From an uncultured Elusimicrobia bacterium (lineage in GTDB: Bacteria > Elusimicrobiota > Elusimicrobia > Elusimicrobiales > UBA9959), in assembly GCA_903917735.1 (NCBI GenBank), contig CAIXBR010000015.1, positions 1 through 64,000 of the forward strand: a DNA stretch of 64,000 nt. Reading direction: 5' to 3'. Position 1 is the first letter of the stretch, and every line of letters starts with the position of its first letter. A program made the translations under genes and the position numbers. Shown here one piece after another: positions 50,952 to 60,941 of the stretch. The notes under the pieces are model-generated. The model did no database searches. It was given only the letters and a program-made list of their open reading frames with translations, and had not been told where the DNA came from.

Positions 50952-51791
50952 ATGACCGAAAAAATGGGGCTCATCGCCGGCGGCGGAAGTTTCCCGCTGC
51001 TGTTCGCGGCCGAGGCTAAGAAGGCCGGCCGCGAAGTTTTCGTCGTAGCCCTTAACGATATCACCCCGAAAGAGATAGAACAGTACGCCGTGGAGACCCG
51101 CTGGTTCCGCCTCGGCAGCATAGGCGGGCCCATAGACTTCCTGAAAGAGTGCGGCGTAAAAAAAGCCCTGATGGTCGGTTCCGTGCCCCATGTTTCCATC
51201 TTCGGCGGGATAATACCTGACCTGCGCGCGGCCAAACTCCTGCTCAAGCTGCGCGACAAAAAAGCCAAAGCCATCTTCGCCGCCATCTCGGAGGAATTTT
51301 CATCCGACGGGATAGAGCTGGTCAGCACAGCCACCCTGCTGGAACACCTGCTGGTTAAACCGGGCGTACTGGCGGGGAAAAAACCCGACTCGGATACCCT
51401 GAAAACCGCCGCCTACGGCTGGCGCGCCGCCAAAACACTCTCCGCACTCGACATAGGCCTCACCGTAGTCCTGCGCGACCAAGCGGTAGTAGCAGCCGAA
51501 GGCATGGAAGGCACCGACGCCTGCATCCGCCGCGCCGGTGAAATTTTAAAGAGACTCGGCAAAGGCAACGCCCTCACTGTAGTAAAAGTAGCCCGCCCCG
51601 GCCAGGACATGCGCTTCGACCTCCCCGTAGCCGGCGCCAAAACCCTGCGCACCATGGCCGCAGCAGGCGCCACCACTCTGGTCCTCGAAGCCGGCAAAAC
51701 CCTCATACTCGGGATGGAAGAGTTCCTCGCCGCCGCCAAAGAAACAGGTATCACCATCCTCGGCGCCGACAACACCACCTTCCCGCAGTAG
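50952..51791 (+). CDS. lpxI: LpxI, UDP-2,3-diacylglucosamine pyrophosphatase
   Basis: 279 residues. MGLIAGGGSFPLLFA at the start and LEAGKTLILG, VLRDQAVVAAEGMEGTDACI and the closing ADNTTFPQ region agree with LpxI, the alternative to LpxH found in alphaproteobacteria and several other phyla. It hydrolyses UDP-diacylglucosamine to lipid X and UMP. It directly follows lpxA (TAAATG). The presence of LpxI rather than LpxH is a lineage clue. Confidence 0.92.
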   Translation: MTEKMGLIAGGGSFPLLFAAEAKKAGREVFVVALNDITPKEIEQYAVETRWFRLGSIGGPIDFLKECGVKKALMVGSVPHVSIFGGIIPDLRAAKLLLKLRDKKAKAIFAAISEEFSSDGIELVSTATLLEHLLVKPGVLAGKKPDSDTLKTAAYGWRAAKTLSALDIGLTVVLRDQAVVAAEGMEGTDACIRRAGEILKRLGKGNALTVVKVARPGQDMRFDLPVAGAKTLRTMAAAGATTLVLEAGKTLILGMEEFLAAAKETGITILGADNTTFPQ

Positions 51792-51848
51792 AGTTTTCTC
51801 AAAGCAGTTCGTGGATGATTTAGAAGTACGGACAAAGTTTTCGCAGGA

Positions 51849-51999
51849 GGGGCGGCGAGGGCATGGGTTCGACGGGCCCTCACGGAGGGCTCGGCTTGCG
51901 TAAGCGCCGAGCCTGGGTGGCCGAAGGCCACTGCAGTGTGTGGAGCGCGCGCACGGTGTGCGCGACGCGGTGCCCGCCGGGCCCATGCCTCGACACCCC
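51849..51999. repeat. Dispersed structured element, copy F
   Basis: 151 bp, in the orientation of copy A. The arms (GGGGCGGCGAGGGCATGGG and its near complement) hold the GGCTCGGC/GCCGAGCC and CGCGCAC/GTGCGCG hairpins. About 20 extra bases (a GGCCGAAGGCC-like palindrome) are inserted between the two hairpins. It lies in the 239-base gap between lpxI and the acyltransferase gene, where I see no gene. Confidence 0.9.
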
Positions 52000-52030
52000 G
52001 ACTGGGCTCCCGCGGTTCCGAATTAAAATA

Positions 52031-52675
52031 ATGAACGAACTGCTTTACAAAAACTCGCCCGCCCACAGTATACTGTCCTTTCTCGCCTGGCTCTACATCC
52101 AGCTGATCGGCAAGACCTCCCGCATCACCGTCAAAGGCCAGAAGAACCACCCCGGCACCGCCATCTACGCCCTCTGGCACCGCCAGGAAGTGCTGATGAT
52201 CTACCTTCACCGCAACAGGAACATCTGCGGCCTCGTCAGCAAAAGCAAGGACGGCGAGTACATGGCCCGCATCCTCAAACGCTTCGGGTTCACCTTCGTG
52301 CGCGGCTCCACCACCACTGGCGGCATCATGGCCCTGCGCGGCCTCATAAAAGCCGCCCGCGAAGGCTACTCAGTGGCCATCACCCCCGACGGCCCAAAAG
52401 GCCCCATCTTCAAGGTACAGCCCGGCGTAGTCTACCTCGCCCAGAAAGCCGGCGTACCCATCATCCCCGCCGCCTGCGCCCTTTCGAAAAAGAAAATACT
52501 CGGCAGCTGGGACAAGTACCAGTTTCCCCTGCCGTTCGGCCGCATAGAGGCCGTCTACGGCCAGCCCTTTTATGTAGCCGAAACCGACGACGTGCAGGCC
52601 AAGTCCCTGGAGTTGGAAAGCATCCTGAACAAGCTCACCGAAGAAGCCGAAGACATATTGTCAAAAACAAAATGA
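52031..52675 (+). CDS. DUF374-type lysophospholipid acyltransferase
   Basis: 214 residues from the ATG at 52031; an in-frame extension would cross repeat copy [19 protein letters not shown] carries the HxxxE-like acyltransferase site (motif I), [17 protein letters not shown] and [21 protein letters not shown] the later motifs of the PF04028 family. This family is usually found in lipid A operons and is thought to add a late acyl chain in place of LpxL, which is not present in the window. The stop overlaps glgB by ATGA. Confidence 0.88.
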   Translation: MNELLYKNSPAHSILSFLAWLYIQLIGKTSRITVKGQKNHPGTAIYALWHRQEVLMIYLHRNRNICGLVSKSKDGEYMARILKRFGFTFVRGSTTTGGIMALRGLIKAAREGYSVAITPDGPKGPIFKVQPGVVYLAQKAGVPIIPAACALSKKKILGSWDKYQFPLPFGRIEAVYGQPFYVAETDDVQAKSLELESILNKLTEEAEDILSKTK

Positions 52676-54567
52676 ACAAGAACAACCTCCAGCTCCTCAC
52701 CGACCAGGACGTGTACCTCTTTAATGAAGGCAACCACGTCCGCCTGTATGAAAAAATGGGCGCCCACATTGCCGCCCTGGACGGTACGGAAGGCACGCAT
52801 TTCGCCGTCTGGGCCCCGAACGCCAGGGAAGTCTGCGTAATGGGAGACTTCAACAGCTGGAACAAGAGCTCCCACCCCCTTAAACAGCGCCGGAACTCAG
52901 GCATCTGGGAGGGCTTCATCCCCGGGGTAAAAGAAGGGAGCAACTACAAATACAACGTGGTTTCCCGCTATAACAATTTCAGCGCCGAAAAGGCCGATCC
53001 CTTCGGCTTCGCCTCCGAAGTACCGCCCAAGACCGCGTCCGTGGTGCGCGAGCTGGACTACGAATGGGGCGACGCCGAATGGATGAAGTCGCGCGGCGCG
53101 AAGAACGGCCTGAAAAGCCCGGTCTCCATCTATGAAATGCACCTCGGCTCCTGGATGCGCGCGGAAGGCGACCGAATGCTCACCTACCGCGAGTTGGGGG
53201 ACAAACTAACCGCCTACATCAAAGACCTCGGCTTCAGCCACGTCGAGTTCATGCCCGTGACGGAGCACCCCTTCTACGGCTCCTGGGGTTACCAGACCGT
53301 GGGCTATTTCTCCCCCACCAGCCGCTACGGAGGGCCGCAGGACCTGATGTACCTGGTCGACCGCCTGCACCAGGCCGGCATAGGCGTAATACTGGACTGG
53401 GTGCCCGCGCATTTTCCCACCGACATGCATGGCCTGGAATATTTCGACGGCACGCACCTCTACGAGCACGCCGACCCCCGGCAAGGCTTCCACCCCGACT
53501 GGAAAAGTTCCATCTTCAATTTCGGCCGCAACGAGGTAAAAAGCTTCCTGCTCTCCAGCGCCATGTTCTGGCTGGACAAGTACCATGCCGACGGCCTGCG
53601 CGTGGACGCCGTGGCCTCCATGCTGTACCTGGACTACTCCCGCAAGGCCGGCGAATGGATCCCGAACAAGCACGGCGGCAACGAGAACCTGGAAGCCATA
53701 GCCTTCCTGAAACAGTTCAACCAGGTGGTCTACGAGAATTTTCCCGACACGCAGACTTACGCCGAGGAATCCACGGCCTGGCCGATGGTGTCGCGCCCCA
53801 CGTACCTGGGCGGCCTGGGCTTCGGCCTGAAATGGGACATGGGTTGGATGCACGACACGCTGCAGTACCTTTCCAAGGACTCCGTGTACCGCAAGTACCA
53901 CCACAACAGCCTCACCTTCCGCATGCTCTACGCCTTCGGCGAGAACTTCGTGCTGCCGCTTTCCCACGACGAGACGGTGCACGGCAAGGGCTCCCTGATG
54001 CAGAAAATGGCCGGCGACGACTGGCAGAAGTTCGCCAATCTGCGCCTGCTCTTCGGCGGCATGTACGCGCAGCCCGGGCAGAAGCTGCTGTTCATGGGCG
54101 GCGAGTTCGCCCAATGGCGGGAATGGAAGCATGATGCTAGCCTGGACTGGCACCTGACCGAATACGCGCCGCACCACGGCATGCAGCGCTGGGTGAAGGA
54201 CCTGAACAATCTGTACCGGTCCGAACCCGCCATGCACGAACTGAACTGCTCCCCCTCCGGCTTCGAATGGATAGACGCCAACGACTCCCAGCAGAGCGTG
54301 ACGGCCTTCCTGCGCAAGGATGGCGCCGGCGGCACGGTACTAGCGGTCTGCAATTTCACCTCCGTGCCCCGCTACAGCTACCGGGTGGGCGTTCCAAAAG
54401 GCGGTTTCTGGAAAGAGCTGCTGAACAGCGACTCGCTAGCTTACGGCGGTGGCGGGCTCGGAAATTTAGGCGGCATCATGGCCGAGCAGACCGCAACCCA
54501 CGGCAGGCCCCATTCTCTGAACATTACCCTGCCGCCGCTGTCGATACTGTTTTTCAAACCGGAATAG
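52672..54567 (+). CDS. glgB: GlgB, 1,4-alpha-glucan branching enzyme
   Basis: 631 residues, normal for GlgB. The N-terminal carbohydrate-binding module ([21 protein letters not shown]) is followed by the GH13 barrel: [25 protein letters not shown] (nucleophile Asp), [10 protein letters not shown] (acid/base Glu) and [15 protein letters not shown] (transition-state Asp). It introduces alpha-1,6 branches in glycogen in the cytosol. Position within the lipid A operon, overlapped with the acyltransferase, is unusual; no other glycogen gene is seen nearby. Confidence 0.95.
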   Translation: MNKNNLQLLTDQDVYLFNEGNHVRLYEKMGAHIAALDGTEGTHFAVWAPNAREVCVMGDFNSWNKSSHPLKQRRNSGIWEGFIPGVKEGSNYKYNVVSRYNNFSAEKADPFGFASEVPPKTASVVRELDYEWGDAEWMKSRGAKNGLKSPVSIYEMHLGSWMRAEGDRMLTYRELGDKLTAYIKDLGFSHVEFMPVTEHPFYGSWGYQTVGYFSPTSRYGGPQDLMYLVDRLHQAGIGVILDWVPAHFPTDMHGLEYFDGTHLYEHADPRQGFHPDWKSSIFNFGRNEVKSFLLSSAMFWLDKYHADGLRVDAVASMLYLDYSRKAGEWIPNKHGGNENLEAIAFLKQFNQVVYENFPDTQTYAEESTAWPMVSRPTYLGGLGFGLKWDMGWMHDTLQYLSKDSVYRKYHHNSLTFRMLYAFGENFVLPLSHDETVHGKGSLMQKMAGDDWQKFANLRLLFGGMYAQPGQKLLFMGGEFAQWREWKHDASLDWHLTEYAPHHGMQRWVKDLNNLYRSEPAMHELNCSPSGFEWIDANDSQQSVTAFLRKDGAGGTVLAVCNFTSVPRYSYRVGVPKGGFWKELLNSDSLAYGGGGLGNLGGIMAEQTATHGRPHSLNITLPPLSILFFKPE

Positions 54568-54665
54568 CGCGCGACGGGCCATCCCTCCGCCATTTTTAGT
54601 AGAATAATAAGATATACCCGGATATTTCCGGCCGGTCAGGACTATTTTCCGGTTTAGAGGACACT

Positions 54666-55736
54666 ATGGCTGAAAAAGATAAAAAAATGCGTTTTGGCGT
54701 GATAGGAGCGGGCAAGCTCGGCGGCTTTCACACCCGCACCCTTTCAAAGATGCCTGAAGTGGAACTGATAGGCATTTCCGACCCCAACCTGCTACGCGCC
54801 CAGGTGCTGGCCTGGCGCTACAACTGCGTAGCCTACAAGACCGTGGACGAACTCCTGAACCAGGTGGACGCGCTGGTAGTGGCCGCCCCCACCGAATACC
54901 ACGCCGAGATAGGCATTCAGGCGCTGGAAGCCGGCGTACACGTGCTGATGGAAAAACCCATCACTAATTCCGAAGAAGGCGCCCGCAAACTCCTGGAGCT
55001 TTCCGAAAAGAACAAGGTGGTCCTCCAGGTAGGGCATTCGGAGCGCTTCAATTCCGCCGTGGTGGAAACCCTTAAACATGTTAAGAACCCGCGCTACGTC
55101 ACTATAGAGCGCCTTGGGCCGTACGACCCCCGCGTGGCCGCCACCGGCGTTACCCTGGACCTGATGATCCACGACCTGGACATTATCCTGACAATGATAG
55201 ATTCCGACATAGCCTCCTTTGAAGCGATAGGCGCCAGCATGCTCTCCGGCCACGAGGATATCTGCAACGTGCGCCTGAAGTTCAAGAACGGCTGCGTGGC
55301 GGACATCACCGCCAGCCGCGCCAGCATGGAAGCCTCCCGCCGCATGCGCATTTACCAGCAGGACTCCTACCTTTCGGTAGACTATGTAAGCAACCGCCTG
55401 AAGATCTATACCAAGAAGAACCCAGTGATAAAGACGCTTAAAGACATTGAGATCACCTACCCCAAACTGGAACCCAAGCAGCCCATAAGAGAGGAGATAG
55501 CCCATTTCATAGACTGCATTAAAACCTCCAAGACCCCCACCCCCAGCGGCGAAAAAGGCCTGAAGGCCCTGCGGCTGGCCCTCGACATCACCAACCAGAT
55601 GCGGCGCTTCGAGGTTTCCGGCTCCAAAACCGAGGAATCGCCCGAATCCCTGGCCGGCGCGCTTTCGGACATCGGCAAGGCTACCAAGGTGCTGGTGGAA
55701 GAGAGCCTGAAAAACGCCGGGATAGACAATCAGTAA
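54666..55736 (+). CDS. Gfo/Idh/MocA family NAD(P)-dependent oxidoreductase
   Basis: 356 residues. GVIGAGKLGGFHTRTLSKM is the nucleotide-binding site, EKPITNSEEGARKLLEL the usual EKP motif, and LMIHDLDIILTMIDSD the catalytic His/Asp region. In many lipid A operons an enzyme of this family sits between lpxA/lpxI and lpxB, sometimes with an aminotransferase to make 2,3-diamino-glucose (the GnnA/GnnB route); no GnnB is seen here. Substrate therefore remains open. The start has GAGG 6-9 bases upstream. Confidence 0.87.
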   Translation: MAEKDKKMRFGVIGAGKLGGFHTRTLSKMPEVELIGISDPNLLRAQVLAWRYNCVAYKTVDELLNQVDALVVAAPTEYHAEIGIQALEAGVHVLMEKPITNSEEGARKLLELSEKNKVVLQVGHSERFNSAVVETLKHVKNPRYVTIERLGPYDPRVAATGVTLDLMIHDLDIILTMIDSDIASFEAIGASMLSGHEDICNVRLKFKNGCVADITASRASMEASRRMRIYQQDSYLSVDYVSNRLKIYTKKNPVIKTLKDIEITYPKLEPKQPIREEIAHFIDCIKTSKTPTPSGEKGLKALRLALDITNQMRRFEVSGSKTEESPESLAGALSDIGKATKVLVEESLKNAGIDNQ

Positions 55737-55820
55737 AAACCGAGAGCCGTGACTTTTCCACGCATAGCAGCCGGCATCCGGCAAGCACAATTTCGCCGCG
55801 CCTGACCCTGGACACTTTTT

Positions 55821-56969
55821 ATGGCTAAAATCGCACCCACAAACAAGAACATCCTGGTGGTGGCAGGCGACCCTTCCGGGGACCTGCATGCCGCCAGCCT
55901 GATAAAAGCCCTGCGCGCGAAGGACCCCGAGATCAACGTCACCTCCATAGGCGGCGTGCGCATGCAGGAAGTCTCCACCCATTTCATCTACAACCTCGTC
56001 TCCGTGGGCGCGGTGGGCTTCGCCGAGCCCTTTAAGAATTTCTTCCTCTGGCTCAAGCTGATAAAGCTGATACGCCGCTACATGGAAGAAAAACGTCCGG
56101 CCTGCGTTATCGCCGTTGATTTCTACGGTTTCAACCACCAGGTGCTGGGCCTGGCCGCGCACCGCAAGATCCCCGCGTTCTACTACATAAGCCCGCAGGT
56201 CTGGGCCTCGCGCTCCGGCCGCGCCGCAAAAATAGCCAAGCTCACCCGCGAAATTTTCGTTATCTTCCCGTTCGAAGAGGCGCTGTACAAAAAGGTCAAG
56301 GGCAACGCCACCTTCGTCGGCCACCCGCTGCTGGACCTTATGCCGGAGCCCGGCCTGAAGGAATCCCCCCCCGCCGGAGGCGAATGGAAGATAGGCATAC
56401 TGCCAGGCTCGCGCAAGGCGGAAATTTCCAGGCATCTCCCCCTTTTTATAAGCGCCTTCTACCGCATAAAGGAGCAGCACCCGAAGGCCCGCGCCTATTT
56501 GTTCGCCGTGCCGGAATTCCCGGACGAGATGCTGGTGACTGCCCTGGAAAGCGTGGAGAAGTACTGGTCCAAGGACATCGAGATAGTGCGCGAGAAGGAC
56601 TACAAGGTCCGCGCGCAGATGGATTTCGCCTTTACCTGCTCCGGCACCGCCACGCTCGAGAACGCGCTGCTGGGCGTCCCGATGGCCGTGGCCTATAAAA
56701 TGCCCAGGTTCACCTACGAAATAGCCAAGCGGGTGATAAAAACGCCATACATCTCCCTCGTCAACATACTGCTGAAAAAACCCGCCGTAAAAGAGTTGAT
56801 ACAGGAAAAAGCCACCGTGGACAACCTGGCGCAGGAAGCTTTCTCTTTTATAAACAACCCCGCGCGCAGGCTGACCGCCCGCAAGGAGCTTATGGGGTTG
56901 CGCGACATGCTGGGCTCGCACGGAGCGGCCGAGCGCGCCGCGCAGAAGATCCTCACCTACCTGAGCTGA
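55821..56969 (+). CDS. lpxB: LpxB, lipid A disaccharide synthase
   Basis: 382 residues. VVAGDPSGDLHAASLIKAL at the start, CVIAVDFYGFNHQVLGLA, YYISPQVWASRSGRAAKI and FTCSGTATLENALLGVPM are signature stretches of GT19. It joins UDP-diacylglucosamine and lipid X with a beta-1,6 bond, at the inner membrane surface. The gap of 84 bases after the Gfo/Idh gene has no recognisable element. The next gene starts two bases after its stop. Confidence 0.94.
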   Translation: MAKIAPTNKNILVVAGDPSGDLHAASLIKALRAKDPEINVTSIGGVRMQEVSTHFIYNLVSVGAVGFAEPFKNFFLWLKLIKLIRRYMEEKRPACVIAVDFYGFNHQVLGLAAHRKIPAFYYISPQVWASRSGRAAKIAKLTREIFVIFPFEEALYKKVKGNATFVGHPLLDLMPEPGLKESPPAGGEWKIGILPGSRKAEISRHLPLFISAFYRIKEQHPKARAYLFAVPEFPDEMLVTALESVEKYWSKDIEIVREKDYKVRAQMDFAFTCSGTATLENALLGVPMAVAYKMPRFTYEIAKRVIKTPYISLVNILLKKPAVKELIQEKATVDNLAQEAFSFINNPARRLTARKELMGLRDMLGSHGAAERAAQKILTYLS

Positions 56970-56971
56970 TT

Positions 56972-58735
56972 ATGACAGAACCCGTTACGCGAGCAGCCTA
57001 CGACAAGGCCAGGTTCAGAGTGCTGATCAAGGCGCTGATAGTTTACCTGAAGCCTTACAAGAACCGCCTGCTCCAGGCGGCCGCTTCGATGGTAGTGCTG
57101 GCCGGGATAAAGAACGCCGTGATCTATATTTCCGGCCCCGTCATACAGGGCGTGTTCATCAACAAGGACATGCACATGCTGCACCTGATAGTGCTGGGCC
57201 TGCCGGCGCTGCTGATACTGCGCATGCTGGTGGAATACAGCAACGGCTACCTGATGAGCTGGGTGGGCCAGAAGGCCGTGCAGGACATCCGGGCCGACCT
57301 GTTCACGCACATCCACCGCCTGTCGATAGAGTTCTACTGGCGCAAACGCTCCTCCGACGTGATGAGCCGCGTCATTAACGACCTGAACAACGTGCAGAGC
57401 ACGGTTCAGTTCATCCCGCTCTACGGCGTCCGCGACGTGCTCACCGTCATCGCCTGCATCGGGCTGCTTTTCTACATCAACTGGAAGCTTGCGCTGATCT
57501 CGCTGGTAGTGCTGCCTCTTATCGCCACGATACTGGGTGTGCTGGGCAAAAAGATGCGCAAGGCCTCCGCCGAGAGCAACGTGATAGTGGGCGAGATCTC
57601 GCATAAATTCCAGGAGAGCCTGCAGGGCATGACCGTGGTGAAGGCCTTCAACTACGAAGAGCAGGCCATCGCCAAATTCAAGATCTCCAACGACGCCTAC
57701 TTCAACAAGATGATGCGCTACCTGCGCGCCACCGCGATGAGCGGCCCGGTCATGGAATTCACCAGCGGCCTGGTGCTCATCGGCATCGTCTACATGAGCG
57801 GCAACGCCATCTTCAACGGCACGATGACCACCGCCCAGTTCTTCTCCTTCCTGGCGGCCTATGTGACGGCCTACGTGCCGCTTAAGAACATCGCCAACAT
57901 GAACTCAAAACTGCAGCAGGGCATGGCGGCCTGGGAGCGCATCTACCAGATACTCGAGGAGAAGCCCACCGTCATAATAAAGGCCAGCACGAAGAACATA
58001 GAGAAGTTGGACGGGAAGATAGAGTTCAAGGGCGTGAATTATAAGTATCCCTCGCGCGACACCCAGGTGCTCAAGGACCTGTCGTTCACCATCAACCCCG
58101 GCGAGGTGGCGGCTTTCGTCGGCCCTTCCGGCTCCGGCAAGACCACCATAGTCCACCTGCTGCTGCGCTTCTTCGACCCGGTCAGCGGCCGCATAGAGGC
58201 GGACGGGCACGACCTGCTGGACCTGGACACCACCGACCTGAGAGCGCACATGGGCCTGGTGACGCAGGACACCATACTGTTCGACGACACGGTCTACAAG
58301 AACATCACCATCGGCCTCCCCGGCGCCTCGATGGACGAAGTAATAGACGCGGCCAAGGCAGCGGACGCGCACGCCTTCATAGCCGCCATGCCGCAGGGTT
58401 ACGAAACGGTGCTGGGCGAGCGCGGCGTGAAACTTTCCGGCGGCCAGCGCCAGCGTCTGGCGATAGCCCGGGCGATAATAAAACATCCCAAGATACTGCT
58501 GCTGGACGAGGCCACCTCGAACCTGGATACCGCCAGCGAGCAGGCCGTGCAGGGCGCCATAGAGCGCATATTGGGCGGCCGCACCGTGGTGATGGTGGCA
58601 CACCGCCTCTCCACCGTCAAGAACGCCGACAGGATCTTCGTGCTCAAGAAGGGCGAGCTGGCCGAAACCGGTACGCACGCCGAGCTGCTGAAGCTGGGCG
58701 GAGTGTACAAGGGACTGTACGAGGCTCAGACTTAA
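56972..58735 (+). CDS. msbA: MsbA-like lipid A exporter (ABC transporter, fused membrane and ATPase domains)
   Basis: 587 residues. Six membrane helices occupy about 1-330; the ATPase domain has Walker A GPSGSGKTT, Q-loop VTQDTILFDDTVYKNI, signature LSGGQRQRLAIARA, Walker B ILLLDEATSNLD and H-loop AHRLSTV. Position directly after lpxB supports a lipid A flippase over a drug exporter. The homodimer moves the core-lipid A across the inner membrane. Confidence 0.88.
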   Translation: MTEPVTRAAYDKARFRVLIKALIVYLKPYKNRLLQAAASMVVLAGIKNAVIYISGPVIQGVFINKDMHMLHLIVLGLPALLILRMLVEYSNGYLMSWVGQKAVQDIRADLFTHIHRLSIEFYWRKRSSDVMSRVINDLNNVQSTVQFIPLYGVRDVLTVIACIGLLFYINWKLALISLVVLPLIATILGVLGKKMRKASAESNVIVGEISHKFQESLQGMTVVKAFNYEEQAIAKFKISNDAYFNKMMRYLRATAMSGPVMEFTSGLVLIGIVYMSGNAIFNGTMTTAQFFSFLAAYVTAYVPLKNIANMNSKLQQGMAAWERIYQILEEKPTVIIKASTKNIEKLDGKIEFKGVNYKYPSRDTQVLKDLSFTINPGEVAAFVGPSGSGKTTIVHLLLRFFDPVSGRIEADGHDLLDLDTTDLRAHMGLVTQDTILFDDTVYKNITIGLPGASMDEVIDAAKAADAHAFIAAMPQGYETVLGERGVKLSGGQRQRLAIARAIIKHPKILLLDEATSNLDTASEQAVQGAIERILGGRTVVMVAHRLSTVKNADRIFVLKKGELAETGTHAELLKLGGVYKGLYEAQT

Positions 58736-58757
58736 CAGCGCAGCAGTTTTAAATTTT

Positions 58758-59480
58758 ATGTTCATAGCTTTCAGCCTTACTACCCTACTGATACCCCTGG
58801 CCGGCTCGCTGCTGATCATAAGGTACGGCGGGCTTAACAGGAAATTCCTGGCCTGGTCGCTGGCTTTCTCCTCCGGAGTGCTGGTTTCCGTAGCTTTCCT
58901 GGACATTATGCCGGCCGCAACGGGCATTGACCCCGACCGGGCCTACCTGGGCTGCCTGGCCGCGCTGCTGGCCCTTTTCCTGGTGGAGAGTTTTACCGTG
59001 GTACATTCCTGCAATGAGGTGATGGAGGACTGCCACGTTCATTCTCTCGGCACGGTGGCTTTTATAGCTCTTTCGCTGCACGCTCTCACCGACGGCGTCA
59101 ATATAGCCGTGGGGGTTAAAACGGGCGGGGTGGTGGGCCTCAACATCGCTCTCGGCGTCATCCTCCACAAATTTTCAGACGGCGTAGCCCTGGCCGCGCT
59201 GCTGCTGAAAAGCGGGCGCGGCGCGCGCAAAGCTTGCTGGATGTGCGCATTCTTCGCCCTTATGACCCCGGCCGGGGCGTTCATTACCTCACCATTCCTC
59301 TCGGGCATCTCCCCTCTTTCCCTGGCCCTGCTGCTGGGCCTCTCCGGAGGTTCGTTTATTTATATAGCCATGGCGGACATACTGCCGGAACTGCATAAAA
59401 ATCACGACAGGCTTACCCGCCTTATTTATCCCTTGGGCTACGCGACCGTATACCTGATCAAAAAACTCGGAGCTGAATAG
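58758..59480 (+). CDS. ZIP-family metal transporter
   Basis: 240 residues with about eight membrane helices. ALSLHALTDGVNIAVG in the fourth helix and GVILHKFSDGVALAALL in the fifth carry the His/Asp metal site of the ZIP family. A His-containing loop (VHSCNEVMEDCHVHS) could bind metal. It probably imports zinc or another divalent ion. It lies between msbA and rel on the same strand with short gaps, so it may be co-transcribed, though function is unrelated. Confidence 0.87.
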   Translation: MFIAFSLTTLLIPLAGSLLIIRYGGLNRKFLAWSLAFSSGVLVSVAFLDIMPAATGIDPDRAYLGCLAALLALFLVESFTVVHSCNEVMEDCHVHSLGTVAFIALSLHALTDGVNIAVGVKTGGVVGLNIALGVILHKFSDGVALAALLLKSGRGARKACWMCAFFALMTPAGAFITSPFLSGISPLSLALLLGLSGGSFIYIAMADILPELHKNHDRLTRLIYPLGYATVYLIKKLGAE

Positions 59481-59482
59481 CC

Positions 59483-60925
59483 ATGGAACTAGACGACCTG
59501 CTTAAAAAATTCCGCGAATACTCCACCCAGGACACCACCGTGCTGGAATACGCCTGGAACTACTCCAGCGAGGCGCACCAGGAGCAGAAGCGGGCTTCCG
59601 GAGAGAAATACTTCGTGCACTGTGCGGCCGTGGCCGAGATCCTGGTGGACTACAAGATGGACCAGGAGACCGTGGCGGCCGGCCTGCTGCACGACGTGCT
59701 GGAAGACACGAACATCTCCCATGAAACCTTCCGCAAGGAGTTCGGAGAGGAGATCTACGCGCTGGTGGCCGGCGTGACCAAAATAGAGACGCTAAAGTTC
59801 TCCTCGCGCGACGAGGCCCAGGCCGAGAACTGGCGCAAGATGATACTGGCCACGGCCAAGGACATCCGCGTGATAGTGATAAAGCTGGCCGACCGCCTGC
59901 ACAACATGCGCACGCTGAACTTCCTCACCCGGGAGAAGCAGCTGGAGATAAGCCACGAGACCATTTCGCTTTACGCGCCGCTGGCCCAGCGCCTGGGGAT
60001 CTTTCATTTAAAATCGGAGCTCGAGGACCTGTCCTTCAAGTACCTTCACCCCGACGAGTACCAGAGCCTGCTGGCCAAGGTGCAGCTGCGCTACGCCATG
60101 CGCGAAAAACTGCTGGAAGACTTTAAGACCAACATGGAGAAGCACCTGAGCGGGGCGCAGGTGCCGCACCGTGTGCTCTCCCGCGCCAAGAACCTCTACT
60201 CCATATACCGCAAGATGCTGCGCCAGGAAAAGCCGTTCGAAGAGATACAGGACGCGCTGGGCATCCGCATCATTACGGACACGGTCATAAACTGCTACGC
60301 ACTGCTGGGCACGGTGCACTCCGTCTTTAAGCCGGTGGCCGGGTCCTTCACCGACTATATCGCCGTGCCCAAAATGAACCTATACCAGAGCCTGCACACC
60401 AGCGTGATGGCGGACTCCGGGGAGATAATCGAGATACAGATACGCACGGAAGAGATGCACCGCACCTCGGAATACGGCATAGCCGCGCACTGGCGCTACA
60501 AGCTTGGGGAGAAGGGCGCCGACCGCCACCTGGACGAGAAGCTGAACTGGCTGCGGCAGTGGATGGAGTGGCTGCAGGACCTTTCGAGCCCGCGCGAGTT
60601 CATAGAAAGCTTCAAGACCGACCTGGAGCTGGACCAGATCTTCATCTTCACTCCGAAGGGAGACGTGAAGCCGCTGCCGGTGGACGCCACCCCGATAGAC
60701 TTCGCCTATTCCATCCACACGGATATAGGCAACGCCTGCATAGGCGCCAAGGTAAATAACAAGATGGTCCGCCTGGACCACCCGCTGAAGAGCGGCGACA
60801 TCTGCGAGATCGTCACGCGCAGGAACTCGGCGCCCAAGAAGGATTGGCTCGGCACGGTAAAGACCGCGGGGGCCCGCAGCCATATACGCAAGTACCTGCG
60901 CGAGCACGGGCAGGCTGAGGACTAG
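59483..60925 (+). CDS. rel: Short RelA/SpoT-type (p)ppGpp synthetase/hydrolase without C-terminal ACT domain
   Basis: 480 residues. The HD hydrolase is complete: HCAAVAEILVD, LLHDVLEDT and IKLADRLHNMRTL. The synthetase follows with IYRKMLRQEKPFEEIQDALGIRI and YHxLHT-like LYQSLHTSVMAD, then a TGS domain (IFIFTPKGDVKPLPVDATPIDFAY). It ends after the TGS domain, whereas usual Rel/SpoT proteins run to about 720 residues with helical, zinc-finger and ACT domains. It probably still makes and breaks (p)ppGpp, but ribosome- or amino-acid sensing may be different. Confidence 0.9.
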   Translation: MELDDLLKKFREYSTQDTTVLEYAWNYSSEAHQEQKRASGEKYFVHCAAVAEILVDYKMDQETVAAGLLHDVLEDTNISHETFRKEFGEEIYALVAGVTKIETLKFSSRDEAQAENWRKMILATAKDIRVIVIKLADRLHNMRTLNFLTREKQLEISHETISLYAPLAQRLGIFHLKSELEDLSFKYLHPDEYQSLLAKVQLRYAMREKLLEDFKTNMEKHLSGAQVPHRVLSRAKNLYSIYRKMLRQEKPFEEIQDALGIRIITDTVINCYALLGTVHSVFKPVAGSFTDYIAVPKMNLYQSLHTSVMADSGEIIEIQIRTEEMHRTSEYGIAAHWRYKLGEKGADRHLDEKLNWLRQWMEWLQDLSSPREFIESFKTDLELDQIFIFTPKGDVKPLPVDATPIDFAYSIHTDIGNACIGAKVNNKMVRLDHPLKSGDICEIVTRRNSAPKKDWLGTVKTAGARSHIRKYLREHGQAED

Positions 60926-60941
60926 CGCGCGGCGGCCTCCC

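Noticed and set aside
51863..52030. N-terminal extension of the DUF374 acyltransferase through repeat copy F
   Set aside because: Same reason: the frame is open only because the element is GC-rich; the family starts at the ATG at 52031.
54792..56921. Minus-strand ORF of over 700 codons opposite the Gfo/Idh and lpxB genes
   Set aside because: It runs across two confident genes and a gap, with no recognisable domain or start signal.
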